Below, in pieces: positions 1-13,927 of a stretch of DNA of 64,000 bases. A program made the position numbers and the translations under genes. Under the pieces are notes generated by a model. That model did not search any database and was not told the origin of the DNA. It was given only the letters and a program-made list of their open reading frames with translations. The stretch is from Hydractinia symbiolongicarpus (Eukaryota > Cnidaria > Hydrozoa > Anthoathecata > Hydractiniidae): assembly GCF_029227915.1 (NCBI RefSeq), contig NC_079888.1:22362001-22426000 (forward strand), read 5' to 3'. Position 1 is the first letter of the stretch. Every line of letters begins with the position of its first letter.

Positions 1-3000
1 TACGGGCCGAGTCCGGGATTTACGGGAAGTCGCGGGCTTTCGTTTGCCGGCAATTAAACTACTTTTATTCAGCGTCTCATCAAAAATGAAAACATTTTTA
101 AATACTACAAGTCTCATGGGCTTTAGTGGTGAAATAATAATTTAAAAAATCGTTCGGGAAATGAGTTTACACCCTGGGTACTTTCTTTGTATACTTTTGA
201 CTATACGGGCCGATTCCGGGATTTACGGGAAATCGCAGGTTTTCGTTTGCCGGCGATTAAACTTCTTTTATTCAGCGTATCATCAAAAATGAAAACATTT
301 TTAAAAACTATAAGTCTTATGCGTTTTAGTGGTGAAAAAATAATTTAAAAAATTGTTCTGGAAATGAGTTTACTCCCTGGGTACTTTTTTTGTATACATT
401 CGACTATACCGGCCAAGCCCGGGATTTACGGGAAATCGCGGGTTTTCGTTTGCCGGCGATTAAACAACTTTCATTAAGCGTCTCATCAAAAATGAAAACA
501 TTTATGAAAACTACAAGTCTCATGCGTTTTAGTGGTGAAAATTAATTTAAAAAATCGTTCGGGAAATGAGTTTACTCCCTGGGTACTTTCTTTGTATACT
601 TTTGAGTATACGGGCCGAGTCCGGGATTTACGGGAAGTCGCGGGCTTTCGTTTGCCGGCAATTAAACTACTTTTATTCAGCGTCTCATCAAAAATGAAAA
701 CATTTTTAAATACTACAAGTCTCATGGGCTTTAGTGGTGAAATAATAATTTAAAAAATCGTTCGGGAAATGAGTTTACACCCTGGGTACTTTCTTTGTAT
801 ACTTTTGACTATACGGGCCGATTCCGGGATTTACGGGAAATCGCAGGTTTTCGTTTGCCGGCGATTAAACTTCTTTTATTCAGCGTATCATCAAAAATGA
901 AAATATTTTTAAATACTACAAGTCTCATGGGCTTTAGTGGTGAAATAATAATTTAAAAAATCGTTCTGGAAATGAGTTTCCTCCCTGGGTACTATCTTTG
1001 TATACTTTTGACTATACGGGCCAAGCCCGGGATTTACGGGATATCTCGGGTTTTCGTTTGCCGGCGATTAAACCTCCTTCATTAAGCGTCTCATCAAAAA
1101 TGAAAACATTTTTGAAAACTACAAGTCTCATGCGTTTTAGTGTTGAAAAAATAAATTAAAAAATCGTTCTGGAAATGAGTTTACTCACAGGGTACTTTCT
1201 TTGTATACATTCGACTATACGGGCCAAGCCCGGGATTTACGGGAAATCGCGGGTTTTCGTTTGCCGGCGATTAAACAACTTTTATTAAGCGTCTCATCGA
1301 AAATGAAAACATTTCTGAAAACTACAAGTCTCATGCGTTTTAGTGGTGAAAATTAATTTAAAATATCGTTTGGGAAATGAGTTTACTCCCTGGGTACTTT
1401 CTTTGTATACTTTTGACTATACGGGCCGAGTCCGGGATTTACGGGAAGACGCGGGTTTTCGTTTGCCGGCAATTAAACTTCTTTTATTCAGCGTCTCATC
1501 AAAAATGAAAACATTTTTAAAAACTATAAGTCTTATGCGTTTTAGTGGTGAAAAAATAATTTAAAAAATCGTTCTGGAAATGAGTTTCCTCCCTGGGTAC
1601 TTTCTTTGTATACATTCGACTATACCGGCCAAGCCCGGGATATACGGGAAATCGCGGGTTTTCGTTTGCCGGCGATTAAAAAACTTTCATTAAGCGTCTC
1701 ATCAAAAATGAAAACATTTATGAAAACTACAAGTCTCATGCGTTTTAGTGGTGAAAATTAATTTAAAAAATCGTTCGGGAAATGAGTTTACTCCCTGGGT
1801 ACTTTCTTTGTATACTTTTGACTATACGGGCCGAGTCCGGGATTTACGGGAAGTCGCGGGTTTTCGTTTGCCGGCAATTAAACTACTTTTATTCAGCGTC
1901 TCATCAAAAATGAAAACATTTTTAAATACTACAAGTCTCATGGGCTTTAGTGGTGAAATAATAATTTAAAAAATCGTTCGGGAAATGAGTTTACGCCCTG
2001 GGTACTTTCTTTGTATACTTTTGACTATACGGGCCGATTCCGGGATTTACGGGAAATCGCAGGTTTTCGTTTGCCGGCGATTAAACTTCTTTTATTCAGC
2101 GTATCATCAAAAATGAAAATATTTTTAAATACTACAAGTCTCATGGGCTTTAGTGGTGAAATAATAATTTAAAAAATCGTTCTGGAAATGAGTTTACTCC
2201 CTGGGTACTATCTTTGTATACTTTTGACTATACGGGCCAAGCCCGGGATTTACAGGAAATCTCGGGTTTTCGTTTGCCGGCGATTAAACCTCCTTCATTA
2301 AGCGTCTCATCAAAAATGAAAACATTTTTGAAAACTACAAGTCTCATGCGTTTTAGTGTTGAAAAAATAAATTAAAAAATCGTTCTGGAAATGAGTTTAC
2401 TCACAGGGTACTTTCTTTGTATACATTCGACTATACGGGCCAAGCCCGGGATTTACGGGAAATCGCGGGTTTTCGTTTGCCGGCAATTAAACTTCTTTTA
2501 TTCAGCGTCTCATCAAAAATGAAAACATTTTTACAAACTACAAGTCTCATGCGTTTTAGTGGTGAAAAAAAATTTAAAAAATCGTTCGCGAAATGAGTTT
2601 ACACCCTGGGTACTTTCTTTGTATACTTTTGACTATACGGGCCGAGTCCGGGATTTACGGGAAGTCGCGGGTTTTCGTTTGCCGGCGATTAAACTTCTTT
2701 TATTCAGCGTCTCATCAAAAATGAAAATATTTTTAAATACTACAAGTCTCATGCGTTTTAGTGGTGAAAATTAATTTAAAAAATCGTTCGGGAAATGATT
2801 TTACTCCCTGGGTACTTTCTTTGTATACTTTTGACTATACGGGCCGGGTCCAGGATTTACGGGAAGTCGCGGGTTTTCGTTTGCCGGCAATTAAACTACT
2901 TTTATTCAGCGTCTCATCAAAAATGAAAACATTTTTAAATACTACAAGTCTCATGGGCTTTAGTGGTGAAATAATAATTTAAAAAATCGTTCGGAAAATG

Positions 3001-3445
3001 AGTTTACACCCTGGGTACTTTCTTTGTATACTTTTGACTATACGGGCCGATTCCGGGATTTACGGGAAATCGCAGGTTTTCGTTTGCCGGCGATTAAACT
3101 TCTTTTATTCAGCGTATCATCAAAAATGAAAACATTTTTAAAAACTATAAGTCTTATGCGTTTTAGTGGTGAAAAAATAATTTAAAAAATTGTTCTGGAA
3201 ATGAGTTTACTCCCTGGGTACTTTTTTTGTATAAATTCGACTATACCGGCCAAGCCCGGGATTTACGGGAAATCGCGGGTTTTCGTTTGCCGGCGATTAA
3301 ACAACTTTCATTAAGCGTCTCATCAAAAATGAAAACATTTATGAAAACTACAAGTCTCATGCGTTTTAGTGGTGAAAATTAATTTAAAAAATCGTTCGGG
3401 AAATGAGTTTACTCCCTGGGTACTTTCTTTGTATACTTTTGAGTA
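1..3445 (+). repeat. Block A, HOR copy 1 (17-mer, 3445 bp)
   Basis: Bases 1-3445 correspond base for base to 3446-6890. The rare variant GCGGGCTTTCG appears near 30, 638, 3478, 4086 and 6923, giving spacings of 608, 2840 and 608, that is a 14-mer plus a 3-mer. Other markers repeat at 3445: GTGAAAAAAAATTTAAAAAA near 2560 and 6005, and GGAAATGATTTTACTCCC near 2791 and 6236. Differences between copies are a handful of substitutions, far fewer than between neighbouring monomers. Confidence 0.9.
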
Positions 3446-6400
3446 TACGGGCCGAGTCCGGGATTTACGGGAAGTCGCGGGCTTTCGTTTGCCGGCAATT
3501 AAACTACTTTTATTCAGCGTCTCATCAAAAATGAAAACATTTTTAAATACTACAAGTCTCATGGGCTTTAGTGGTGAAATAATAATTTAAAAAATCGTTC
3601 GGGAAATGAGTTTACACCCTGGGTACTTTCTTTGTATACTTTTGACTATACGGGCCGATTCCGGGATTTACGGGAAATCGCAGGTTTTCGTTTGCCGGCG
3701 ATTAAACTTCTTTTATTCAGCGTATCATCAAAAATGAAAACATTTTTAAAAACTATAAGTCTTATGCGTTTTAGTGGTGAAAAAATAATTTAAAAAATTG
3801 TTCTGGAAATGAGTTTACTCCCTGGGTACTTTTTTTGTATACATTCGACTATACCGGCCAAGCCCGGGATTTACGGGAAATCGCGGGTTTTCGTTTGCCG
3901 GCGATTAAACAACTTTCATTAAGCGTCTCATCAAAAATGAAAACATTTATGAAAACTACCAGTCTCATGCGTTTTAGTGGTGAAAATTAATTTAAAAAAT
4001 CGTTCGGGAAATGAGTTTACTCCCTGGGTACTTTCTTTGTATACTTTTGAGTATACGGGCCGAGTCCGGGATTTACGGGAAGTCGCGGGCTTTCGTTTGC
4101 CGGCAATTAAACTACTTTTATTCAGCGTCTCATCAAAAATGAAAACATTTTTAAATACTACAAGTCTCATGGGCTTTAGTGGTGAAATAATAATTTAAAA
4201 AATCGTTCGGGAAATGAGTTTACACCCTGGGTACTTTCTTTGTATACTTTTGACTATACGGGCCGATTCCGGGATTTACGGGAAATCGCAGGTTTTCGTT
4301 TGCCGGCGATTAAACTTCTTTTATTCAGCGTATCATCAAAAATGAAAATATTTTTAAATACTACAAGTCTCATGGGCTTTAGTGGTGAAATAATAATTTA
4401 AAAAATCGTTCTGGAAATGAGTTTACTCCCTGGGTACTATCTTTGTATACTTTTGACTATACGGGCCAAGCCCGGGATTTACGGGATATCTCGGGTTTTC
4501 GTTTGCCGGCGATTAAACCTCCTTCATTAAGCGTCTCATCAAAAATGAAAACATTTTTGAAAACTACAAGTCTCATGCGTTTTAGTGTTGAAAAAATAAA
4601 TTAAAAAATCGTTCTGGAAATGAGTTTACTCACAGGGTACTTTCTTTGTATACATTCGACTATACGGGCCAAGCCCGGGATTTACGGGAAATCGCGGGTT
4701 TTCGTTTGCCGGCGATTAAACAACTTTTATTAAGCGTCTCATCGAAAATGAAAACATTTCTGAAAACTACAAGTCTCATGCGTTTTAGTGGTGAAAATTA
4801 ATTTAAAATATCGTTTGGGAAATGAGTTTACTCCCTGGGTACTTTCTTTGTATACTTTTGACTATACGGGCCGAGTCCGGGATTTACGGGAAGACGCGGG
4901 TTTTCGTTTGCCGGCAATTAAACTTCTTTTATTCAGCGTCTCATCAAAAATGAAAACATTTTTAAAAACTATAAGTCTTATGCGTTTTAGTGGTGAAAAA
5001 ATAATTTAAAAAATCGTTCTGGAAATGAGTTTCCTCCCTGGGTACTTTCTTTGTATACATTCGACTATACCGGCCAAGCCCGGGATATACGGGAAATCGC
5101 GGGTTTTCGTTTGCCGGCGATTAAAAAACTTTCATTAAGCGTCTCATCAAAAATGAAAACATTTATGAAAACTACAAGTCTCATGCGTTTTAGTGGTGAA
5201 AATTAATTTAAAAAATCGTTCGGGAAATGAGTTTACTCCCTGGGTACTTTCTTTGTATACTTTTGACTATACGGGCCGAGTCCGGGATTTACGGGAAGTC
5301 GCGGGTTTTCGTTTGCCGGCAATTAAACTACTTTTATTCAGCGTCTCATCAAAAATGAAAACATTTTTAAATACTACAAGTCTCATGGGCTTTAGTGGTG
5401 AAATAATAATTTAAAAAATCGTTCGGGAAATGAGTTTACGCCCTGGGTACTTTCTTTGTATACTTTTGACTATACGGGCCGATTCCGGGATTTACGGGAA
5501 ATCGCAGGTTTTCGTTTGCCGGCGATTAAACTTCTTTTATTCAGCGTATCATCAAAAATGAAAATATTTTTAAATACTACAAGTCTCATGGGCTTTAGTG
5601 GTGAAATAATAATTTAAAAAATCGTTCTGGAAATGAGTTTACTCCCTGGGTACTATCTTTGTATACTTTTGACTATACGGGCCAAGCCCGGGATTTACAG
5701 GAAATCTCGCGTTTTCGTTTGCCGGCGATTAAACCTCCTTCATTAAGCGTCTCATCAAAAATGAAAACATTTTTGAAAACTACAAGTCTCATGCGTTTTA
5801 GTGTTGAAAAAATAAATTAAAAAATCGTTCTGGAAATGAGTTTACTCACAGGGTACTTTCTTTGTATACATTCGACTATACGGGCCAAGCCCGGGATTTA
5901 CGGGAAATCGCGGGTTTTCGTTTGCCGGCAATTAAACTTCTTTTATTCAGCGTCTCATCAAAAATGAAAACATTTTTACAAACTACAAGTCTCATGCGTT
6001 TTAGTGGTGAAAAAAAATTTAAAAAATCGTTCGCGAAATGAGTTTACACCCTGGGTACTTTCTTTGTATACTTTTGACTATACGGGCCGAGTCCGGGATT
6101 TACGGGAAGTCGCGGGTTTTCGTTTGCCGGCGATTAAACTTCTTTTATTCAGCGTCTCATCAAAAATGAAAATATTTTTAAATACTACAAGTCTCATGCG
6201 TTTTAGTGGTGAAAATTAATTTAAAAAATCGTTCGGGAAATGATTTTACTCCCTGGGTACTTTCTTTGTATACTTTTGACTATACGGGCCGGGTCCAGGA
6301 TTTACGGGAAGTCGCGGGTTTTCGTTTGCCGGCAATTAAACTACTTTTATTCAGCGTCTCATCAAAAATGAAAACATTTTTAAATACTACAAGTCTCATG

Positions 6401-6890
6401 GGCTTTAGTGGTGAAATAATAATTTAAAAAATCGTTCGGAAAATGAGTTTACACCCTGGGTACTTTCTTTGTATACTTTTGACTATACGGGCCGATTCCG
6501 GGATTTACGGGAAATCGCAGGTTTTCGTTTGCCGGCGATTAAACTTCTTTTATTCAGCGTATCATCAAAAATGAAAACATTTTTAAAAACTATAAGTCTT
6601 ATGCGTTTTAGTGGTGAAAAAATAATTTAAAAAATTGTTCTGGAAATGAGTTTACTCCCTGGGTAATTTTTTTGTATAAATTCGACTATACCGGCCAAGC
6701 CCGGGATTTACGGGAAATCGCGGGTTTTCGTTTGCCGGCGATTAAACAACTTTCATTAAGCGTCTCATCAAAAATGAAAACATTTATGAAAACTACAAGT
6801 CTCATGCGTTTTAGTGGTGAAAATTAATTTAAAAAATCGTTCGGGAAATGAGTTTACTCCCTGGGTACTTTCTTTGTATACTTTTGAGTA
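3446..6890 (+). repeat. Block A, HOR copy 2 (17-mer, 3445 bp)
   Basis: This is the second full copy of the 17-monomer unit. It differs from copy 1 at isolated sites. One example is CTCGCGTTTTCG near 5707 where copy 1 has CTCGGGTTTTCG near 2262. Another is GGGTAATTTTTTTG near 6661 where copy 1 has GGGTACTTTTTTTG. The 3-mer spanning about 3369-3976 and its repeat from 3977 form the internal duplication that makes 17 = 14 + 3. Confidence 0.9.
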
Positions 6891-9240
6891 TACGGGCCGA
6901 GTCCGGGATTTACGGGAAGTCGCGGGCTTTCGTTTGCCGGCAATTAAACTACTTTTATTCAGCGTCTCATCAAAAATGAAAACATTTTTAAATACTACAA
7001 GTCTCATGGGCTTTAGTGGTGAAATAATAATTTAAAAAATCGTTCGGGAAATGAGTTTACACCCTGGGTACTTTCTTTGTATACTTTTGACTATACGGGC
7101 CGATTCCGGGATTTACGGGAAATCGCAGGTTTTCGTTTGCCGGCGATTAAACTTCTTTTATTCAGCGTATCATCAAAAATGAAAATATTTTTAAAAACTA
7201 CAAGTCTCATGGGCTTTAGTGGTGAAATATTAATTTAAAAAATCGTTCTGGAAATGAGTTTACTCCCTGGGTACTATCTTTGTATGCTTTTGACTATACG
7301 GGCCAAGCCCGGGATTTACGGGATATCTCGGGTTTTCGTTTGCCGGCGATTAAACCTCCTTCATTAAGCGTCTCATCAAAAATGAAAACATTTTTGAAAA
7401 CTACAAGTCTCATGCGTTTTAGTGTTGAAAAAATAAATTAAAAAATCGTTCTGGAAATGAGTTTACTCACAGGGTACTTTCTTTGTATACATTCGACTAT
7501 ACGGGCCAAGCCCGGGATTTACGGGAAATCGCGGGTTTTCGTTTGCCGGCGATTAAACAACTTTTATTAAGCGTCTCATCGAAAATGAAAACATTTCTGA
7601 AAACTACAAGTCTCATGCGTTTTAGTGGTGAAAATTAATTTAAAATATCGTTTGGGAAATGAGTTTACTCCCTGGGTACTTTCTTTGTATACTTTTGACT
7701 ATACGGGCCGAGTCCGGGATTTACGGGAAGACGCGGGTTTTCGTTTGCCGGCAATTAAACTTCTTTTATTCAGCGTCTCATCAAAAATGAAAACATTTTT
7801 AAAAACTATAAGTCTTATGCGTTTTAGTGGTGAAAAAATAATTTAAAAAATCGTTCTGGAAATGAGTTTGCTCCCTGGGTACTTTCTTTGTATACATTCG
7901 ACTATACCGGCCAAGCCCGGGATATACGGGAAATCGCGGGTTTTCGTTTGCCGGCGATTAAACAACTTTCATTAAGCGTCTCATCAAAAATGAAAACATT
8001 TATGAAAACTACAAGTCTCATGGGCTTTAGTGGTGAAATAATAATTTAAAAAATCGTTCGGGAAATGAGTTTACGCCCTGGGTACTTTCTTTGTATACTT
8101 TTGACTATACGGGCCGATTCCGGGATTTACGGGAAATCGCAGGTTTTCGTTTGCCGGCGATTAAACTTCTTTTATTCAGCGTATCATCAAAAATGAAAAT
8201 ATTTTTAAATACTACAAGTCTCATGGGCTTTAGTGGTGAAATAATAATTTAAAAAATCGTTCTGGAAATGAGTTTACTCCCTGGGTACTATCTTTGTATA
8301 CTTTTGACTATACGGGCCAAGCCCGGGATTTACGGGAAATCTCGGGTTTTCGTTTGCCGGCGATTAAACCTCCTTCATTAAGCGTCTCATCAAAAATGAA
8401 AACATTTTTGAAAACTACAAGTCTCATGCGTTTTAGTGTTGAAAAAATAAATTAAAAAATCGTTCTGGAAATGAGTTTACTCACAGGGTACTTTCTTTGT
8501 ATACATTCGACTATACGGGCCAAGCCCGGGATTTACGGGAAATCGCGGGTTTTCGTTTGCCGGCAATTAAACTTCTTTTATTCAGCGTCTCATCAAAAAT
8601 GAAAATATTTTTACAAACTACAAGTCTCATGCGTTTTAGTGGTGAAAAAAAATTTAAAAAATCGTTCGCGAAATGAGTTTACACCCTGGGTACTTTCTTT
8701 GTATACTTTTGACTATACGGGCCGAGTCCGGGATTTACGGGAAGTCGCGGGTTTTCGTTTGCCGGCGATTAAACTTCTTTTATTCAGCGTCTCATCAAAA
8801 ATGAAAATATTTTTAAATACTACAAGTCTCATGGGCTTTAGTGGTGAAATAATAATTTAAAAAATCGTTCGGTAAATGAGTTTACACCCTGGGTACTTTC
8901 TTTGTATACTTTTGACTATACGGGCCGAGTCCGGGATTTACGGGAAATCGCAGGTTTTCGTTTGCCGGCGATTAAACTTCTTTTATTCAGCGTCTCATCA
9001 AAAATGAAAATATTTTTAAATACTACAAGTCTCATGGGCTTTAGTGGTGAAATAATAATTTAAAAAATCGTTCGGGAAATGAGTTTACACCCTGGGTACT
9101 TTCTTTGTATACTTTTGACTATACGGGCCGAGTCCGGGATTTACGGGAAATCGCAGGTTTTCGTTAGCCGGTGATTAAACTTCTTTTATTCAGCGTCTCA
9201 TCAAAAATGAAAACATTTTTGAAAACTACAAGTCTTATGC
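6891..9240 (+). repeat. Block A, HOR copy 3 (partial, one monomer deleted)
   Basis: This third copy begins at 6891 in register with 3446. The stretch lacks exactly one monomer near 8021: the spacing from the AAATATCGTTTGGG monomer to the GAAAAAAAATTTAAAAAA monomer is 1014 bases here and 1216 bases in copies 1 and 2. After about 8860 two near-identical monomers follow (near 8880 and 9083), and the pattern then changes into block B. The outer boundary is approximate. Confidence 0.8.
9201..9222. repeat. Dyad symmetry in the monomer (example copy)
   Basis: TCAAAAATG at 9201-9209 and its exact reverse complement CATTTTTGA at 9214-9222 flank the spacer AAAA. The same dyad is present in many monomers. 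Variants with CATTTTTAAA shorten the arms to seven bases, and those with CATTTCTGAA break them. It could form a small hairpin or cruciform, or be a symmetric protein site. Confidence 0.85.
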
Positions 9241-10080
9241 GTTTTAGTGGTGAAAAAATAATTTAAAAAATCGTTCGGGAAGTGAGTTTACTCCCTGGGT
9301 ACTTTCTTTGTATACTTTTGACTATGCAGGCCGATTTCGGGGTTTACGGGAAATGGCGGGTTTTCGTTTGCCGGCGATTAAACTTCTTTTATTCAGCGTC
9401 TCATCAAAAATGAAAACATTTTTGAAAACTACAAGTCTCAGGCGTTTTAGTGGTGAAAAGATGATTTAAAAAATCGTTTTGGAAATGAGTTTACTCACAG
9501 GGTACTTTCTTTGTATACATTCGACTATACGGGCCAAGCCCGGGATTTACAGGAAATCGCGGGTTTTCGTTTGCCGGCGATTAAACCACTTTTATTAGGC
9601 GTCTCATCAAAAATGAAAACATTTCTGAAAACTACAAGTCTCATGCGTTTTAGTGTTGAAAAAATAAATTAAAAAATCGTTCTGGAAATGAGTTTACTCA
9701 CAGGGTACTTTCTTTGTATACATTCGACTATACGGGCCAAGCCTGGGATTTACGGGAAATCGCGGGTTTTCTTTTGCCGGCGATTAAACCTCTTTCATTA
9801 AGCGTCTCATCAAAAATGAAAACATTTTTGAAAACTACAAGTCTCATGCGTTTTAGTCGTGAAAAAAAAATTTAAAAAATCGTTTTGGAAATGAGTTTAC
9901 TCCCTGGGTACTTTCTTTGTATACATTCGAGTATACGGACCAAGACCGGGATTTACGGGAAATCGCGGGTTTTCGTTTGCCGGCGATTAAACCACTTTTA
10001 TTAAGCGTCTCATCAAAAATGAAAACATTTCTGAAAACTACAAGTCTCATGCGTTTTAGTGGTGAAACAATAATTTAAAA

Positions 10081-10910
10081 ATTCGTTCGGGAAATGAGTT
10101 TACTCACAGGGTACTTTCTTTGTATACATTCGACTATACGGGCCAAGCCCGGGATTTACGGGAAATCGCGGGTTTTCGTTTGCCGGCGATTAAGCAACTT
10201 TCATTAAGCGTCTCATCAAAAATGAAAACATTTCTGAATACTACAAGTCTCATGCGTTTTAGTGGTGAAAATTAATTTAAAAAATCGTTCGGGAAATGAG
10301 TTTACTCCCTGGGTACTTTCTTTGTATACTTTTGACTATACGGGCCGAGTCCGGGATTTACGGGAAATCGCAGATTTTCGTTTGCCGGCAATTAAACTTC
10401 TTTTATTCAGCGTCTCATCAAAAATGAAAACATTTTTAAAAAAAATAAGTCTCATGGGCTTTAGTGGTGAAATAATAATTTAAAAAATCGTTCGGGAAAT
10501 GAGTTTACACCCCGGGTACTTTCTTTGTGTACTTTTGACTATACGGGCCAAGCCCGGGATTTACGGGAAATCGCGGGTTTTCGTTTGCCGGCGATTAAGC
10601 AACTTTCATTAAGCGTCTCATCAAAAATGAAAACATTTCTGAATACTACAAGTCTCATGCGTTTTAGTGGTGAAAATTAATTTAAAAAATCGTTCGGGAA
10701 ATGAGTTTACTCCCTGGGTACTTTCTTTGTATACTTTTGACTATACGGGCCGAGTCCGGGATTTACGTGAAATCGCAGATTTTCGTTTGCCGGCAATTAA
10801 ACTTCTTTTATTCAGCGTCTCATCAAAAATGAAAACATTTTTAAAAAAAATAAGTCTCATGGGCTTTAGTGGTGAAATAATAATTTAAAAAATCGTTCGG
10901 GAAATGAGTT
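10081..10910 (+). repeat. Local 2-mer duplication inside block B
   Basis: Two consecutive dimers are near-identical at an offset of 405 bases. Each dimer carries an AATTAATTTAAAAAATCG monomer, beginning near 10262 and again near 10667, with the rare AATCGCAGATTTTCG and TTAAAAAAAATAAGTCTCATG variants. A related single copy occurs near 14315-14536. This is a short, recent-looking expansion. Confidence 0.75.
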
Positions 10911-11089
10911 TACACCCCGGGTACTTTCTTTGTGTACTTTTGACTATACGGGCCGAGTCCGGGATTTACGGGAAATCGCAGGTTTTCGTTTGTCGGCGAT
11001 TAAACTTCTTTTATTCAGCGTCTCATCAAAAATGAAAACATTTTTGAAAACTACAAGTCTCATGCGTTTTAGTGGTGAAAAAATAATAT

Positions 11090-13927
11090 AAAACATCGTT
11101 CGGGAAATAAGTTTACTCCCTGGGTACTTTCTTTGTATACTTTTGACTATACGGGCTGAGTCCGGGATTTATGGGAAGTCGCGTGTTTTCGTTTGCCGGC
11201 GATTAAACTTCTTTTATTCAGCGTCTCATCAAAAATGAAAATATCTTTAAATACTACAAGTCTCATGCGTTTTAGTGGTGAAAAAATAATTTAAAAAATC
11301 GTTTGGGAAGTGAGTTTACTCCCTGGGTACTTTCTTTGTATACTTTTGACAATGCGTGCCGATTTCAGGGTTTACGGGAAATGGCGGGTTTTCGTTTGCC
11401 GGCGATTAAACTTCTTTTATTCAGCGTCTCATCAAAAATGAAAACATCTTTGAAAACTACAAGTCTCAAGCGTTTTAGTGGTGAAAAGATAATTTAAAAA
11501 ATCGTTTTGGAAATGAGTTTACTCACAGGGTACTTTCTTTCTATACATTCGACTATACGGGCCAAGCCCGGGATTTACGGGAAATCGCGGGTTTTCGTTT
11601 GCCGGCGATTAAACCACTTTTATTAGGCGTCTCATCAAAAATGAAAACATTTCTGAAAACTACAAGTCTCATGCGTTTTAGTGGTGAAAATTAATTTAAA
11701 AAATCGTTCGGGAAATGAGTTTACACCCTGGGTACTTTCTTTGTATACTTTTGACTATACGGGCGGACTCGGGATTTACGGGAAATCGCAGGTTTTCGTT
11801 TGGCGGCGATTAAACTTCTTTTATTCAGCGTCTCATCAAAAATGAAAACATTTTTGAAAACTACAAGTCTCATGCGTTTTAGTGTTGAAAAAATAAATTA
11901 AAAAATCGTTCTGGAAATGAGTTTACTCACAGGGTACTTTCTTTGTATACATTCGACTATACGGGCCAAGCCCGGGATTTACGGGAAATCGCGGGTTTTC
12001 GTTTGCCGGCGATTAAACCTCTTTCATTAAGCGTCTCATCAAAAATGAAAACATTTTTGAAAACTACAAGTCTCATGCGTTTTAGTCGTGAAAGAAAAAT
12101 TTAAAAAATCGTTTTGGAAATAAGTTTACTCCCTGGGTACTTTCTTTGTATACATTCGAGTATACGGACCAAGACCGGGATTTACGGAAAATCTCGGGTT
12201 TTCGTTTGCCGGCGATTAAACCACTTTTATTAAGCGTCTCATCAAAAATGAAAACATTTCTGAAAACTACAAGTCTCATGCGTTTTAGTGGTGAAAAAAT
12301 AATTTAAAAATTCGTTCGGGAAATGAGTTTACTCACAGGGTACTTTCTTTGTATACATTCGACTATACGGGCCAAGCCCGGGATTTACGGGAAATCGCGG
12401 GTTTTCGTTTGCCGGCGATTAAGCAACTTTCATTAAGCGTCTCATCAAAAATGAAAACATTTCTGAAAACTACAAGTCTCATGCGTTTTAGTGGTGAAAA
12501 AATAATATAAAACATCGTTCGGGAAATAAGTTTACTCCCTGGGTACTTTCTTTGTATACTTTTGACTATACGGGCTGAGTCCGGGATTTATGGGAAGTCG
12601 CGTGTTTTCGTTTGCCGGCGATTAAACTTCTTTTATTCAGCGTCTCATCAAAAATGAAAATATCTTTAAATACTACAAGTCTCATGCGTTTTAGTGGTGA
12701 AAAAATAATTTAAAAAATCGTTTGGGAAGTGAGTTTACTCCCTGGGTACTTTCTTTGTATACTTTTGACAATGCGTGCCGATTTCAGGGTTTACGGGAAA
12801 TGGCGGGTTTTCGTTTGCCGGCGATTAAACTTCTTTTATTCAGCGTCTCATCAAAAATGAAAACATCTTTGAAAACTACAAGTCTCAAGCGTTTTAGTGG
12901 TGAAAAGATAATTTAAAAAATCGTTTTGGAAATGAGTTTACTCACAGGGTACTTTCTTTCTATACATTCGACTATACGGGCCAAGCCCGGGATTTACGGG
13001 AAATCGCGGGTTTTCGTTTGCCGGCGATTAAACCACTTTTATTAGGCGTCTCATCAAAAATGAAAACATTTCTGAAAACTACAAGTCTCATGCGTTTTAG
13101 TGGTGAAAATTAATTTAAAAAATCGTTCGGGAAATGAGTTTACACCCTGGGTACTTTCTTTGTATACTTTTGACTATACGGGCCGACTCGGGATTTACGG
13201 GAAATCGCAGGTTTTCGTTTGCCGGCGATTAAACTTCTTTTATTCAGCGTCTCATCAAAAATGAAAACATTTTTGAAAACTACAAGTCTCATGCGTTTTA
13301 GTGTTGAAAAAATAAATTAAAAAATCGTTCTGGAAATGAGTTTACTCACAGGGTACTTTCTTTGTATACATTCGACTATACGGGCCAAGCCCGGGATTTA
13401 CGGGAAATCGCGGGTTTTCGTTTGCCGGCGATTAAACCTCTTTCATTAAGCGTCTCATCAAAAATGAAAACATTTTTGAAAACTACAAGTCTCATGCGTT
13501 TTAGTCGTGAAAGAAAAATTTAAAAAATCGTTTTGGAAATAAGTTTACTCCCTGGGTACTTTCTTTGTATACATTCGAGTATACGGACCAAGACCGGGAT
13601 TTACGGAAAATCTCGGGTTTTCGTTTGCCGGCGATTAAACCACTTTTATTAAGCGTCTCATCAAAAATGAAAACATTTCTGAAAACTACAAGTCTCATGC
13701 GTTTTAGTGGTGAAAAAATAATTTAAAAATTCGTTCGGGAAATGAGTTTACTCACAGGGTACTTTCTTTGTATACATTCGACTATACGGGCCAAGTCCGG
13801 GATTTACGGGAAATCGCGGGTTTTCGTTTGCCGGCGATTAAGCAACTTTCATTAAGCGTCTCATCAAAAATGAAAACATTTCTGAAAACTACAAGTCTCA
13901 TGCGTTTTAGTGGTGAAAATTAATTTA
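11090..13927 (+). repeat. Block B, tandem 7-mer HOR (1419 bp x 2)
   Basis: Bases from about 11090 to 12508 repeat from about 12509 to 13927 with very few differences. Shared markers include ACAATGCGTGCCGATTTCAG (near 11348 and 12767), AGTCTCAAGCG (near 11461 and 12880) and the GTCGTGAAAGAAAAATTT monomer (near 12085 and 13504). One difference is CGGGCGGACTCGGG in copy 1 against CGGGCCGACTCGGG in copy 2. Flanking copies at 11- and 19-monomer distances share the same heptamer core. Confidence 0.8.
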
